Positions 8,196 to 16,768 are shown, counted from the stretch's first letter. The stretch: 64,000 nt of DNA from Oscillospiraceae bacterium (GCA_009781515.1 WQXY01000003.1:1-64000); one strand, 5' to 3'. Notes: a model not told the origin generated them from the letters alone. Numbers and translations: made by a program.

Positions 8196-9086
8196 ATGAA
8201 TGTAATTATTACTGAAAATTTATCAAAAACGTACGACGGCGGTAAGGAAGCTGTAAAAAACCTCACACTCACCCTTGAGCAGGGCGAGGTTTTCGGGTTC
8301 TTAGGTCCAAACGGTGCGGGCAAAACCACTGCGGTCAAGCTGCTAAACGGCACAGTGTCTCATACCACGGGTTCTTGCCGTGTGTTTGACATTGACCCAA
8401 TGACAAAGCCTGAGGAGCTCCACCAAATCTCAGGCGTTCTGACAGAGCACGCTCAAATGTACGACCACATGACGGGTCTTGATAATCTGCTCTTTTTTGG
8501 TGCCGTATTCGGGCTTAGTGCAGGCGAGAGCAAAACCCGCGCTCTTGGCTTGCTCGAGGAGCTTGAGCTTTTTGACGCAAAGGACAAAAGGCTCTCAACC
8601 TACTCCACAGGAATGCGTCAGCGTTTATCACTCGCTCGCGCAATGATACATAAGCCGAAAATCCTCTTTCTCGACGAGCCAACCTCCGGTCTTGACCCCG
8701 AGAGTATTCTCAGTGTCAACCGCATGATAAAAAACCTCGCCGAAAACGAGGGTGTAACTATCTTTTTGTGCACACATCAGCTCCGTTATGCACAGGAAAT
8801 CTGTTGCAGATACGGACTTATTGACGACGGAATAATGTTTGCAAACGGAACTCTTGATGAGCTTCGGGGGCTTGTCAGCGGAGGCACTACGGTCAAAATC
8901 AAAACCGACACCGATATCCATGAAATTCAGGTAGAAGACGAAAGCGAAATACCCGCTATTGTTAAACGCATCGTAAACGAGGGTGGCAATATCTACAGCG
9001 TTTCCACCGAAAAACCCTCGCTTGAGGACGTTTATTTCGCACTTACAAATAAAATTGACCCTGCAAGAGGGGGTGCATCGGCATGA
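8196..9086 (+). CDS. ABC transporter ATP-binding protein (ABC-2 exporter)
   Basis: 296 residues. Walker A is GPNGAGKTT, the signature is STGMRQRLSLAR, Walker B is ILFLDEPTSGLDP, and the switch His is in CTHQL. The single nucleotide-binding domain is followed by a C-terminal extension of about 80 residues (GGTTVKIKTDTDI...) as in NatA/CcmA/DrrA-type exporters. The ATG at 8196 fits the family N-terminus (MNVIITENLSKTYDGG). The stop overlaps the next start (ATGA at 9083-9086), so it is coupled to its permease. The substrate is unknown; NatAB-, drug- and lipid-type exporters share this look. It has no obvious tie to the divergent xylan operon. Confidence 0.88.
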   Translation: MNVIITENLSKTYDGGKEAVKNLTLTLEQGEVFGFLGPNGAGKTTAVKLLNGTVSHTTGSCRVFDIDPMTKPEELHQISGVLTEHAQMYDHMTGLDNLLFFGAVFGLSAGESKTRALGLLEELELFDAKDKRLSTYSTGMRQRLSLARAMIHKPKILFLDEPTSGLDPESILSVNRMIKNLAENEGVTIFLCTHQLRYAQEICCRYGLIDDGIMFANGTLDELRGLVSGGTTVKIKTDTDIHEIQVEDESEIPAIVKRIVNEGGNIYSVSTEKPSLEDVYFALTNKIDPARGGASA

Positions 9087-9877
9087 TTAACTCAAAACAA
9101 GCTGCAATAATCAAAAAGGACATCTTTGCTATTGTATCAAATAAGCAGTTACTCACCGCACTGATTATTGTGCCTCTTGTTTTTACGGTATTTTTCCCCA
9201 CCATTTTTATACTTATAATCCGCTTTGCACCTGACCAAGTAAACAATATTGAACAAATACTTAACATGCTACCCGAAGATATGCGAACAGGTGATATGCA
9301 AACAACTATAATTGCATTTTTACTTGATAATATTATGCCGCTCTTTTTTACGATAATACCGATTTTAGCATCATCAATCATGGCTGCAAGCTCATTTGTC
9401 GGCGAAAAAGAAAAACGCACACTCGAAACCTTGCTCTACTCGCCGCTTACACTCACACAAATGTTTCAAGCTAAGGTTTGGGCATCGTTTGTTATCAGCA
9501 TGGCTGTGACCTATGCATCCTTTGTAATCATGCTCATAGTCGTGGAAGCGCTGCTGCTCTTTGCATTTGGCAATATGATACTCCCCGGACTCAGTTGGCT
9601 CTTTATACTCTTGGCTGTCACTCCCGCAATGTCACTTCTTGCAATAACATTAATCGTCCGTGGCAGTGCAAAGGCGCAAACTATGGAGGATTCACAACAA
9701 CGCTCAGTTTTTCTTGTACTTCCGATTATGCTTGTAATTGTCGGACAATTTATGGGAATAGTTCTGATAAATCCATGGTATCTTTTAATCGCCGGAGCTG
9801 TACTCGGAGCAATCGCCGCACTTTTAATGCGCGGCTCCATGAAAAAGTTCACATACGAAGCGCTCTTGAAAAGGTAG
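9083..9877 (+). CDS. ABC-2 type transporter permease
   Basis: 264 residues with about six hydrophobic segments (LLTALIIVPLVFTVFFP near the N-terminus; then IMPLFFTIIPILASSIMAAS, a FVISMAVTYASFVIMLIV pair, a LSWLFILLAVTP segment and two near the C-terminus). The motif SSFVGEKEKRTLETLLYSPL is the conserved cytoplasmic loop of ABC-2 permeases of the NatB/ABC2_membrane group. It is translated from an ATGA overlap with the ATPase gene. The two make a complete exporter core. The stop codon (9875-9877) directly abuts the stop of the convergent lipoprotein gene (9878), leaving no intergenic space. Confidence 0.87.
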   Translation: MINSKQAAIIKKDIFAIVSNKQLLTALIIVPLVFTVFFPTIFILIIRFAPDQVNNIEQILNMLPEDMRTGDMQTTIIAFLLDNIMPLFFTIIPILASSIMAASSFVGEKEKRTLETLLYSPLTLTQMFQAKVWASFVISMAVTYASFVIMLIVVEALLLFAFGNMILPGLSWLFILLAVTPAMSLLAITLIVRGSAKAQTMEDSQQRSVFLVLPIMLVIVGQFMGIVLINPWYLLIAGAVLGAIAALLMRGSMKKFTYEALLKR

Positions 9878-11554
9878 TTAATCCAACGCGTATGACATCA
9901 GTGGTATCAGAATAAGTGTGTTGCCGTCGGCGTCGAGCCATGCGAAGAAGTCGGGACTTGATAATTCATACAGCCCGACAGCTTTGTCATATGTCAGTGT
10001 ACCGAGCCCTGACATTATAACTGTGCCGTTTATGTCAATAAGCTTATAACTCGACGGTTTATAAGGTCTTGCAACAGGTTGATAAAACCCGAAATTGCGG
10101 GTATCATCATTAACTATAAACGCCCTAATCCCGTTTTCATCGCGAACAGGGGTTATCATCTTGCCATTTTCTTGCAAAGGCACAACCTGCCTGCCGTCAA
10201 ATGTCCTGACACCCGTTTGAAAATCATTATAGCTAAAGTGTTTTTGATAAATAATATATTCATTGTCAGCGTACAGGATAGCATCAATATCCGCGAAAAA
10301 GAGCTCCTCGCCGTATCTGAACAGATATGTTCCGTGAGGATAACTACCAAAACTCAACCAGTTTCCTCCTTGAATGGAATTAACATAACTATCCTCAGTT
10401 TCATCTGCTCCCTCGGGTGGTATTATCTCCTTAAAATCATAAGTGAAATACCTTCGTATGAGGTAATGCTCACGTGCGTGTGCAAAGTATATGGTATCAT
10501 CAGCATTGTGAATACCAAATTGCACCCAAACATGCCAGCCTTTTTCAAACGAAAACAGCACCTCGCCTTTTGTATCAATCACGTGAGCGTCAACCTCATC
10601 TGTTCTTACAAGAGCGTGCCCGTTAAAAAATATCTCCGTCGATGTGTACTGCGGCTCTATAACCATTTCAAAATCTTGGTTTATAAATCCCCACAGCCCA
10701 TCGCTATATGCCGGAGCCAGTCCGTCGGCAAATTGTCCTATAGAAGTGCTGTAATACTCCGTATATTTCGCCTGCCCCGTTTGTATGTTGACAAATGCAG
10801 TGTTGCCGTAAGGCGAGTTCACTGCTACATGTCCATATCCGTTATATACACCATAAAACAAACCGCTTGCCCACTGGTCAGCTCCCACATACTGCACCCA
10901 ATCATGCTCTTGCATATTATGCAGAAAATTACCGTCATAATCGTATACGTCAATATCCAAGCCTTCATAAAAACCACGCATGAGAAGAATTGCATTTTCG
11001 GTAAAAAACACCTCATCGTAGTCAAAAGCAGTTATCCAACTGCCGTCAAGTGCGCAGACAGCCTGTTTTGTTTGCGGATACCATGCTATTGCTGTATCGT
11101 CGTCTTCCCGCGGAAGTGCAATACTCAGTAAATATGCAGGATAATAATCCGGTGGCGGTTGCTCCCCCCAGTTAATCGAAAAGTACCACAAATTTGAACT
11201 CGCTCTTTTTACCGAATAATACACAAGGTCGGTGACAAGCACTCCGTCGGTTGTCACAAACCCGTATGCAGGCAGACCTGCACTCCCGTCTGACTGCACA
11301 TTTACGCTTTTATACGGAAGAAGCAGCCCGTAATCATCTGACGGGATAAGTTGCGGCATTGCCCCGTCGCTAAGCCTTGAGTACATCGAATTCGGATTAT
11401 ACGGTGCGAGCACAGAGAAATCTGTTTTGACATCCCATCGCATATTAGGCGGCACATGCTTTATTTCCGGCAGATACTTCGACTGCGGGGCGTTACACGC
11501 AGCAGCAAACGCAACTGTCGCAATTATTAATAATATCAACAAAATTCTTTTCAT
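9878..11554 (-). CDS. WG-repeat lipoprotein
   Basis: About 558 residues. The ATG at 11554 has AAAAGG about 9 bases upstream and begins a lipoprotein signal MKRILLILLIIATVAFAAAC, with the lipobox Cys at residue 20. The body carries several WG/KWG-like beta repeats (for example YGFVTTDGVLVTDLVYY, and DGLWGFINQDFEMVIEPQYT), each about 40 residues and ending in a turn with G-x-W/Y-G-F-I. Such repeats form propeller-like extracellular domains of unclear function. It lies 26 bases after a PstS-like lipoprotein gene, so the two are likely one operon and both sit on the outer face of the membrane. No catalytic motif was seen. Confidence 0.8.
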   Translation of the reverse strand: MKRILLILLIIATVAFAAACNAPQSKYLPEIKHVPPNMRWDVKTDFSVLAPYNPNSMYSRLSDGAMPQLIPSDDYGLLLPYKSVNVQSDGSAGLPAYGFVTTDGVLVTDLVYYSVKRASSNLWYFSINWGEQPPPDYYPAYLLSIALPREDDDTAIAWYPQTKQAVCALDGSWITAFDYDEVFFTENAILLMRGFYEGLDIDVYDYDGNFLHNMQEHDWVQYVGADQWASGLFYGVYNGYGHVAVNSPYGNTAFVNIQTGQAKYTEYYSTSIGQFADGLAPAYSDGLWGFINQDFEMVIEPQYTSTEIFFNGHALVRTDEVDAHVIDTKGEVLFSFEKGWHVWVQFGIHNADDTIYFAHAREHYLIRRYFTYDFKEIIPPEGADETEDSYVNSIQGGNWLSFGSYPHGTYLFRYGEELFFADIDAILYADNEYIIYQKHFSYNDFQTGVRTFDGRQVVPLQENGKMITPVRDENGIRAFIVNDDTRNFGFYQPVARPYKPSSYKLIDINGTVIMSGLGTLTYDKAVGLYELSSPDFFAWLDADGNTLILIPLMSYALD

Positions 11555-11580
11555 ATTTTTGTACCTTTTATTCCCCGCAA

Positions 11581-12516
11581 TCACCGCATCGAAACGTACC
11601 CCTCCATGCCGACAAGCCGTTGCCCCTCATCGGACAAAAGCCAGTTAAACATGATGCGGGCAGGACTGTCTATCGGCTCATTTGTTCCGATTACGACATA
11701 ATATGGGTTCAAAAACGGGTACTGACCGCTGCGGATAGTGTTAGTCCCCGGCCTTACTCCGTCAACGGAAATTATCTTCAAGCCCTCTGCCATTCTCATA
11801 TCCTCGGCATAGTAAAAAACCGTATACCCTATGGCATTATGAGAGCCGTCAAAACTCTTTATCGCAGAAATCAAATCACCCATACCAAATGATACATGTT
11901 GTAATGGTGCAGGCATCATTGGCGTTTCTGCCATGACTAACTTTTCCATTAGAACCTGACTGCCTGCTTCGGCATTTCGTTGAAACGGCTCAATTTTGAT
12001 ATTTTCACCGCCGACTTCGCTCCAGTTTGTTATTTCTCCCGTGTAAATATCTCTAAGCTGCTGCGTCGTCAGGTTATCTATCGGATTTGACGTATTTACT
12101 ATAAACACGAGAGCGTCCGTTGCAATCGGTGCGATTTCTATTTCAAAGCCCATATCGGAAAGCTCGCCAAAAACCTCCGGAGTCGGCTCGCTGACTATAA
12201 GAATGTCGCACAATCCCGCCGCAAGGTTACGAAACGCCTGCGTGGTTCTGTTAAATATTGCAAGCTCCCCTACGGCGCTGCGGTGTTCACCCAAGAGCAC
12301 ACTTGCTGCTGCTTCGGCAAGCGGCGCGGTTGAGGTCGAGCCGTCCATACGCGGAAAATTTTCACGCGTAAATACGAACTCTTCACGCTGCCCTCCCGAG
12401 ATTTCGGGTGTCGGGCTTTGCAGATTTTTATCCGTATTGCTGCAGGAAACTGCTAATATCATAAAAGCAGCTGATATAGTTGCTGCGGCAATACGGCTCA
12501 TTTTATTATATTTCAT
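11581..12516 (-). CDS. PstS-like phosphate-binding lipoprotein
   Basis: 311 residues with a lipoprotein signal ending in ILAVSC (Cys25). The fold pattern is that of PBP-like phosphate-binding proteins: MDGSTSTAPLAEA at the first ligand loop, LSDxYTGE-like region LRDIYTGEITNWSEVGG, FQRNAEAGSQVLMEKLV, and a closing WLLSDEGQRLV. PstS proteins use Ser/Thr and Arg of such loops to bind phosphate. No pstC, pstA, pstB or phoU gene is near, so this is an orphan; it may sense or scavenge phosphate or a related ligand together with the WG-repeat lipoprotein downstream. AAGGAG precedes the start by about 10 bases, and a TATACT box is found about 30 bases further up. Confidence 0.85.
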   Translation of the reverse strand: MKYNKMSRIAAATISAAFMILAVSCSNTDKNLQSPTPEISGGQREEFVFTRENFPRMDGSTSTAPLAEAAASVLLGEHRSAVGELAIFNRTTQAFRNLAAGLCDILIVSEPTPEVFGELSDMGFEIEIAPIATDALVFIVNTSNPIDNLTTQQLRDIYTGEITNWSEVGGENIKIEPFQRNAEAGSQVLMEKLVMAETPMMPAPLQHVSFGMGDLISAIKSFDGSHNAIGYTVFYYAEDMRMAEGLKIISVDGVRPGTNTIRSGQYPFLNPYYVVIGTNEPIDSPARIMFNWLLSDEGQRLVGMEGYVSMR

Positions 12517-12585
12517 CGCACAGCACTCCTTATGTGAGTATAATTTACTTTACCAAATATGACGGTTTTTTTCAATAAATGTTCC

Positions 12586-12614
12586 TTGCAAAATATCAAA
12601 ATTCAGTATAAAAT
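12586..12614 (+). promoter_or_regulatory. promoter of hflKC
   Basis: TTGCAA (12586-12591), 17-bp spacer, TAAAAT (12609-12614). The expected transcript start is about 25 bases before the ATG at 12646, with GGAGGA (12634-12639) in between. Confidence 0.55.
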
Positions 12615-12645
12615 GTTGTGCAGTAATTTTTACGGAGGATTTGCA

Positions 12646-13644
12646 ATGAACGAACGAAACCCATTTGGTTCAAACTTCAATTTCAACGTGCGAAAGCCCG
12701 ATATGAAGAAGTTTCAGAAGAAAGCAAACCGGGTAATCCTTGTGATTGTCGGTATTATTGCTCTTGTCGTGTTGGCGGCAAACGGCGTCTACAGCGTAAA
12801 CAGCGGTGAGGAAGCCGTTGTCACACGCTTTGGCAGACACATTGGTACAGAAAAAACACCGGGACTTAAGTTCAAAATACCCTTTGTTGACAATGCACAT
12901 ATAGTCAACGTGCAGGGTGTACGGCGTATGGACTTCGGTTCGCAGCTCATAAACGGTGTATATGTTGATATACCTGAGGAAGCACTCATGCTGACCGGAG
13001 AGGAAAGCAGAGTAAACGGTCTTGTCAACGCCGATTGGGTCATTCAATTCCGTATTTCCGACAGTTACAACTACCTGTTTAAGGTTGATAATCCCGAAGC
13101 AACACTGCACTCTGTCACACAGGCGGCATATCGGCGTGTTGTTGCGGCATATCCGCTCGAAGCAATTCTGACCGACCGCAAGGAAGATATGCAGCGTGAG
13201 ATTATGCGTGATTTGCAGGAAATCCTCAATAAATACGAAATGGGCATTTTAATTACGGCAGTGCAGCTTCAAGACGCTTCACCACCTCATGAAGTGCGTG
13301 ATGCCTTTCTCGATGTAACAATGTCTCTTGAAGACAAAATCGCAAAAACAAACGAAGCCGAAAGATACAGAAACGAAGAAATACCGAGAGCCGAAGGGCG
13401 TGCTGTTGCGGCAATCAACGAAGCCGAGGCATATACAGAAAAGCGCGTCAACGACGCCATGGGTACTGTTGCCAGATACTCGGCGATAGAATTAGAATAC
13501 CGCAATCAACCCGACGTCATGCGCACAAGGCTCTATTTGGAAATGATACGCGAGGTTATGCCAAAAATCGACAAGGTTTACTTCCTTGACTCCACTTCCG
13601 GCAATTTACTTGAGATACTTCATCTCGGGCAAGGGGGGCAATAA
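12646..13644 (+). CDS. hflK: HflK-like SPFH/band 7 membrane protein
   Basis: 332 residues. The ATG at 12646 follows a GGAGGA ribosome site by 6 bases; a longer frame upstream has none. One N-terminal transmembrane segment (RVILVIVGIIALVVLAANGVYSV, about 30-52) is followed by the SPFH domain (EEAVVTRFGRHIGTEKTPGLKFKIPFVD) and a long charged helix rich in Glu/Ala (about 220-300). HflK pairs with HflC to form a large cage around FtsH that tempers its proteolysis. The adjacent hflC gene starts 2 bases after this stop, giving the standard hflKC operon. ftsH is not in the window. Confidence 0.88.
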   Translation: MNERNPFGSNFNFNVRKPDMKKFQKKANRVILVIVGIIALVVLAANGVYSVNSGEEAVVTRFGRHIGTEKTPGLKFKIPFVDNAHIVNVQGVRRMDFGSQLINGVYVDIPEEALMLTGEESRVNGLVNADWVIQFRISDSYNYLFKVDNPEATLHSVTQAAYRRVVAAYPLEAILTDRKEDMQREIMRDLQEILNKYEMGILITAVQLQDASPPHEVRDAFLDVTMSLEDKIAKTNEAERYRNEEIPRAEGRAVAAINEAEAYTEKRVNDAMGTVARYSAIELEYRNQPDVMRTRLYLEMIREVMPKIDKVYFLDSTSGNLLEILHLGQGGQ

Positions 13645-13646
13645 CC

Positions 13647-14711
13647 ATGTACGAAAATGAAAATGTAGTTTACGAAGTAAAAGAAAAGAAAAAATCGTCA
13701 AAATATCTTGTCATTGCAATCATCGCATTTATTCTGCTGATTGTTGCATCAAACTCAGTTTTTGTTTTAAGAGAGGGCGAGTCTGCTCTCGTGCAACGCT
13801 TCGGACGTATTGAAACCGTATATATGCGTGACGTGACCGATACGGTCAGCGCCCAAATGGCAGAGCGTCCCGAAGTATCCTTACGCCTCGGAACCGGTCT
13901 GAAATTCAAAATTCCGTTTATCGACAACGTAATAAAATACCCGTCAAAGTTAATACTCTATGACTCACCTCCGCGTGAGGTTCTCACACTCGACAGGCAC
14001 AGACTCTACTTTGACAATACCGCACAATGGCGCATTGACAATCCCCTGCTGTTCTACGAAGCATACAATAACATCAACGGTGCAAAAGAGCGTATTGACG
14101 ACGTGCTTTATTCCGAAATGCGCATAAGCGTCGGCAGGCTCAACTCCTACGTGCTTATCAGCGACCGTGAAACCTCGGGACAAATGCTCCTCGACATGGC
14201 ACAGGCTGTCAGTGCCAACTTCCTGCAGCAGGGCATAAGTGTTGTTGACATCCGCATCAAACGAACCGACCTGCCGAGCGAGACATATGCAAGTATTTAC
14301 AACCGTATGAATACCGAGCGTCAGCGTGTTGCCGCCGAAAACCGCTCCGAAGGTGAAAGAGACCTTCTTATGATACGCTCCGAAACAGACCGCAGGGTTA
14401 TTTCAATCACATCGGAAGCAAACCGCCGTGCCGAGGAAATCCGCGGCGAGGGCGACAGCAATGCGGCACGTATCTATAACGAAGCATACGGACGCGACCC
14501 GGACTTCTTTGAGTTCTACAATCTGCTTGATACCTACCGCCAGACAGTAGGCAGCAGCTCAACACTAATTGTTCCGCTCGACAGCCCGTTTGCGAAATAT
14601 CTGCTCGGCATCTCGGCAGACATGACACCACCGCCACCTCCGCCGCTGCCGCCACAGGGTACAGATACAGACGGTAATGGCAACACAGACACTGATACGG
14701 ATAACGATTAA
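13647..14711 (+). CDS. hflC: HflC-like SPFH/band 7 protein with acidic tail
   Basis: 354 residues, slightly long for HflC. Residues about 17-38 form the single transmembrane helix (YLVIAIIAFILLIVASNSVF); the SPFH domain follows (GESALVQRFGRIETVYM, then LGTGLKFKIPFIDNVIKYP). A basic/acidic helix with IKRTDLPSE and SITSEANRRAEEIRGEGD is typical of HflC. The odd part is the last 30 residues: a run of prolines (TPPPPPPLPPQ) and then a Thr/Asp tail (GTDTDGNGNTDTDTDND), which is absent from ordinary HflC. A GGGGGG-rich ribosome site at the hflK end couples it to hflK. Confidence 0.87.
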   Translation: MYENENVVYEVKEKKKSSKYLVIAIIAFILLIVASNSVFVLREGESALVQRFGRIETVYMRDVTDTVSAQMAERPEVSLRLGTGLKFKIPFIDNVIKYPSKLILYDSPPREVLTLDRHRLYFDNTAQWRIDNPLLFYEAYNNINGAKERIDDVLYSEMRISVGRLNSYVLISDRETSGQMLLDMAQAVSANFLQQGISVVDIRIKRTDLPSETYASIYNRMNTERQRVAAENRSEGERDLLMIRSETDRRVISITSEANRRAEEIRGEGDSNAARIYNEAYGRDPDFFEFYNLLDTYRQTVGSSSTLIVPLDSPFAKYLLGISADMTPPPPPPLPPQGTDTDGNGNTDTDTDND

Positions 14712-14725
14712 GCAAAAGGACGGTA

Positions 14726-15316
14726 ATGCAAATGACATCTGTGATTAGTTTCATTAAAGCAAAGAGAGAATATATATTCGAGCTTCTGTTTTGTTTCATA
14801 GGCTGCGGTATATTCGGTTGGGCTTTTGAAACCATTGATGTCTTAATACAAGACGGAGCGCTTACCGACAGGGGAATTCTCTTTATTTCCCACATAGGAA
14901 ACTTTCCGATTGTTTGGGGTTTACCGTTCATATTGATTTACGCAATTGGCGGAGCGGTGCTGATTTTGGTCTTTAAGCCGCTCGCCAAAAAGCCGATTTT
15001 GCTGTTTTTTATCGGCATGGTCAGCATGACCACGCTTGAATATCTTACAGCATTGATGTGCGAAACATTGCTAAACCAAGTGCTTTGGGATTATTCAAAC
15101 AAATTCATGAATTTTCAAGGCAGAATTTGCTTAGTATCTTCGATTATGTGGGGTCTGCTCAGTCTATTAGCGGTTGAAGTTTTCGCTCCTGTGTTCCACA
15201 AAGCATACGGCAAAATCAAAAATAAGCACATCATGCACATTATTATCCTTGTTTTAATTGCTTATATAATTGTCTGCTACATCCTCCGCCCGATACTGTT
15301 CCCAACAATGGTGTAA
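14726..15316 (+). CDS. CmpB-like putative ABC transporter permease (PF06541)
   Basis: 196 residues with five or so hydrophobic segments. The family hallmark WDYSNKFMNFQGRICLVSS followed by MWG is present, as is GCGIFGWAFETI in the first membrane segment. This family (annotated putative ABC-transporter type IV or CmpB) has no proven function and is common in Clostridia. AAAGGACGG lies just before the start; a second ATG two codons in is an alternative. It may belong to the hflKC transcript, 14 bases downstream. A hairpin with a T-run follows it (15336-15368), overlapping the promoter of the next gene. Confidence 0.8.
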   Translation: MQMTSVISFIKAKREYIFELLFCFIGCGIFGWAFETIDVLIQDGALTDRGILFISHIGNFPIVWGLPFILIYAIGGAVLILVFKPLAKKPILLFFIGMVSMTTLEYLTALMCETLLNQVLWDYSNKFMNFQGRICLVSSIMWGLLSLLAVEVFAPVFHKAYGKIKNKHIMHIIILVLIAYIIVCYILRPILFPTMV

Positions 15317-15324
15317 TATAATAT

Positions 15325-15368
15325 TTGACAAAAGGAAATCGATGTGATATTCTCATATCGATTTTTTT
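15325..15368 (+). promoter_or_regulatory. promoter with operator-like dyad; also terminator-like
   Basis: TTGACA (15325-15330), 17-bp spacer, TATTCT (15348-15353) with the extended -10 TG at 15345-15346. An 8-bp inverted repeat AAATCGAT / ATCGATTT (15336-15343 and 15357-15364) brackets the -10, and a T-run (15362-15368) follows. Read as DNA it is a likely autoregulatory operator for the ArsR-type domain of the next gene; read as RNA from upstream it could terminate the CmpB-like transcript. Confidence 0.6.
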
Positions 15369-15386
15369 AGATATGAGGTAGAGGGC

Positions 15387-16625
15387 TTGAAAGTGCACCA
15401 TGATAACAGCAAGGTTTTCATGGCGTTTTCCGATGTGACAAGGCTCAGGATACTTGAGCTTTTACGCGAGGGGGATAAAACCGCATCTGCTCTTTTGGAA
15501 AAAGTGGACGCAGGGCAATCAACTCTTTCGCATCACATGAAAATCCTCATCGACAGCGGAATAGTCACTGCGCGAAAAGAAGGCAAATGGACCTTTTATT
15601 CAATCAGCGACAGTGGCAGAAATTACGCAGCAGGACTTCTCAAATATCTCACCTCAAAACCAAAAATCACCTTAGAAGATTACCAACCGGACAGTATAGA
15701 AAAACAAAGGAGAACCGAAATAGTGAAACCATTTACCATTGTAGTAGACACCAGCTGCGACCTGACCCCCGAGTTTATTGAGCAAAATGAATTAGAAGTT
15801 ATGCCAATTCCGTTTGTACTCGACAATGAGGAGCATAATGATGGATATTGGCAGAAAATATCCGGCAACGATTTCTATGACGCACTGCGAAACGGTGGTG
15901 TTGCAAAGACATCACAGATAAACCCCGATGCATTTGTAAAAACCTTCACCGAACATGCAAAAAACGGCAGAGATGTTCTTTATATCATTTTGAGCGGCGC
16001 TTTATCGGCAACATACCAAAGCTCGCAAATTGCTCTTGCAGAAGTAAAAGAAGCTTATCCCGACTGCAATATTTTTACCGTAGACAGCATATCTGCGACA
16101 GTCATCAGCACACTTCTTGTTAAAAGTGCCATACAAAAGCGTGATGAGGGGCTCTCGGCAAAAGAAACCGCCCTATGGCTCGAGGAAAAGAAAAACTATA
16201 TGTTCGGGATATTTACTGTTGATGATTTGATGTATCTGCACAGAGGCGGACGTTTGAGTAAACTTTCGGCTATCGGCGGCTCAGTGCTTGGCATTAAGCC
16301 GATTTTAAGCATTAACCCCGATGGTTCACTCGGACTTAAAGATAAAGTACGCGGCAGAGATAATTCGCTCAAAGCTTTGATAAACCATATGGAAAAAGCT
16401 ACAGAAAAAGGTGCGGTGATAAAAAATGTAATCATACCGCATACCAACTGTGAAGAAGACGCACAAAAGCTTGCAGAAATGGTTCGAGAAGCCTTTGAGG
16501 TGGAAAGTATTGAAATTTTCCTAATGTGCCCTGTAGTTGGAGCACATGTCGGTCCGGGCACTGTGGCATTAGTTTATGAAGCAAACATGACCCGCGAACA
16601 GTTTGAAAAGAAATATTACAGCTGA
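15387..16625 (+). CDS. ArsR-type winged helix fused to DegV lipid-binding domain
   Basis: 412 residues. Residues about 1-90 are an ArsR-type winged helix: AFSDVTRLRILELLREGDKT, LEKVDAGQSTLSHHMKIL, then ARKEGKWTFYSI. Residues about 115-410 are a full DegV domain: TIVVDTSCDLTPEF, ILSGALSATYQSS, TVDSISATVI, and LHRGGRLSKLSAIGGSVLGIKPIL. DegV proteins (FakB family) bind fatty acids for the kinase FakA. A fused repressor domain suggests fatty-acid-responsive transcription control, which is inference. Start choice is uncertain: TTG 15387 has GAGG 8 bases upstream, GTG 15393 has GAGGG. An internal AAAGGAG (15706-15712) and in-frame GTG (15723) at the domain junction could also yield a free DegV protein. 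Confidence 0.85.
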   Translation: MKVHHDNSKVFMAFSDVTRLRILELLREGDKTASALLEKVDAGQSTLSHHMKILIDSGIVTARKEGKWTFYSISDSGRNYAAGLLKYLTSKPKITLEDYQPDSIEKQRRTEIVKPFTIVVDTSCDLTPEFIEQNELEVMPIPFVLDNEEHNDGYWQKISGNDFYDALRNGGVAKTSQINPDAFVKTFTEHAKNGRDVLYIILSGALSATYQSSQIALAEVKEAYPDCNIFTVDSISATVISTLLVKSAIQKRDEGLSAKETALWLEEKKNYMFGIFTVDDLMYLHRGGRLSKLSAIGGSVLGIKPILSINPDGSLGLKDKVRGRDNSLKALINHMEKATEKGAVIKNVIIPHTNCEEDAQKLAEMVREAFEVESIEIFLMCPVVGAHVGPGTVALVYEANMTREQFEKKYYS

Positions 16626-16632
16626 TATGCAT

Positions 16633-16768
16633 GTTCCTTGTGCGGACTGTACTACAAGAAAGAGCCGTGAGGGGAAACGATGACCGGTTTTTTGAGCTTG
16701 CGAACAAAAACCGCTGGCACGTTTCACCGATGTAAGTGCTCTTTACATGGCAGTGTAACACAAGGAAC
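16633..16768 (+). repeat. hairpin repeat family, copy A (136 bp)
   Basis: Largest of three related elements. Outer arms GTTCCTTGTG (16633-16642) and CACAAGGAAC (16759-16768) are perfect complements, and the similarity continues for about 33 bases as imperfect inverted repeats reaching AAAGAGC (16659-16665) and GCTCTTT (16738-16744). The shared core, ACTACAAGAAAGAGCCGTGA, is followed by GGGGAAACGATG. Copy A carries about 50 extra bases in the apical part relative to copy C, which form their own stem (CGGTTTTT / AAAAACCG), bounded by CGATG on both sides. A CTGATAT heptamer flanks the element on the left (16622-16628) and right (16772-16778). It begins 7 bases after the ArsR-DegV stop. Confidence 0.7.

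Noticed and set aside
10079..11131. 350-codon open frame on the plus strand
   Set aside because: Lies wholly antisense to the WG-repeat lipoprotein, has no ribosome site and no recognisable domain; the minus-strand gene has a signal peptide and repeats.
15336..15368. Pure intrinsic terminator of the CmpB-like gene
   Set aside because: The stem is AT-rich with a 13-base loop and overlaps an excellent promoter, so operator function is at least as likely; listed as regulatory instead.
16633..16768. Group II intron domain V or hammerhead ribozyme
   Set aside because: AGCCG and GAAA occur, but the pairing register of domain V (34-nt hairpin ending in CGGTTC) and the CUGAUGA core of hammerheads are missing.
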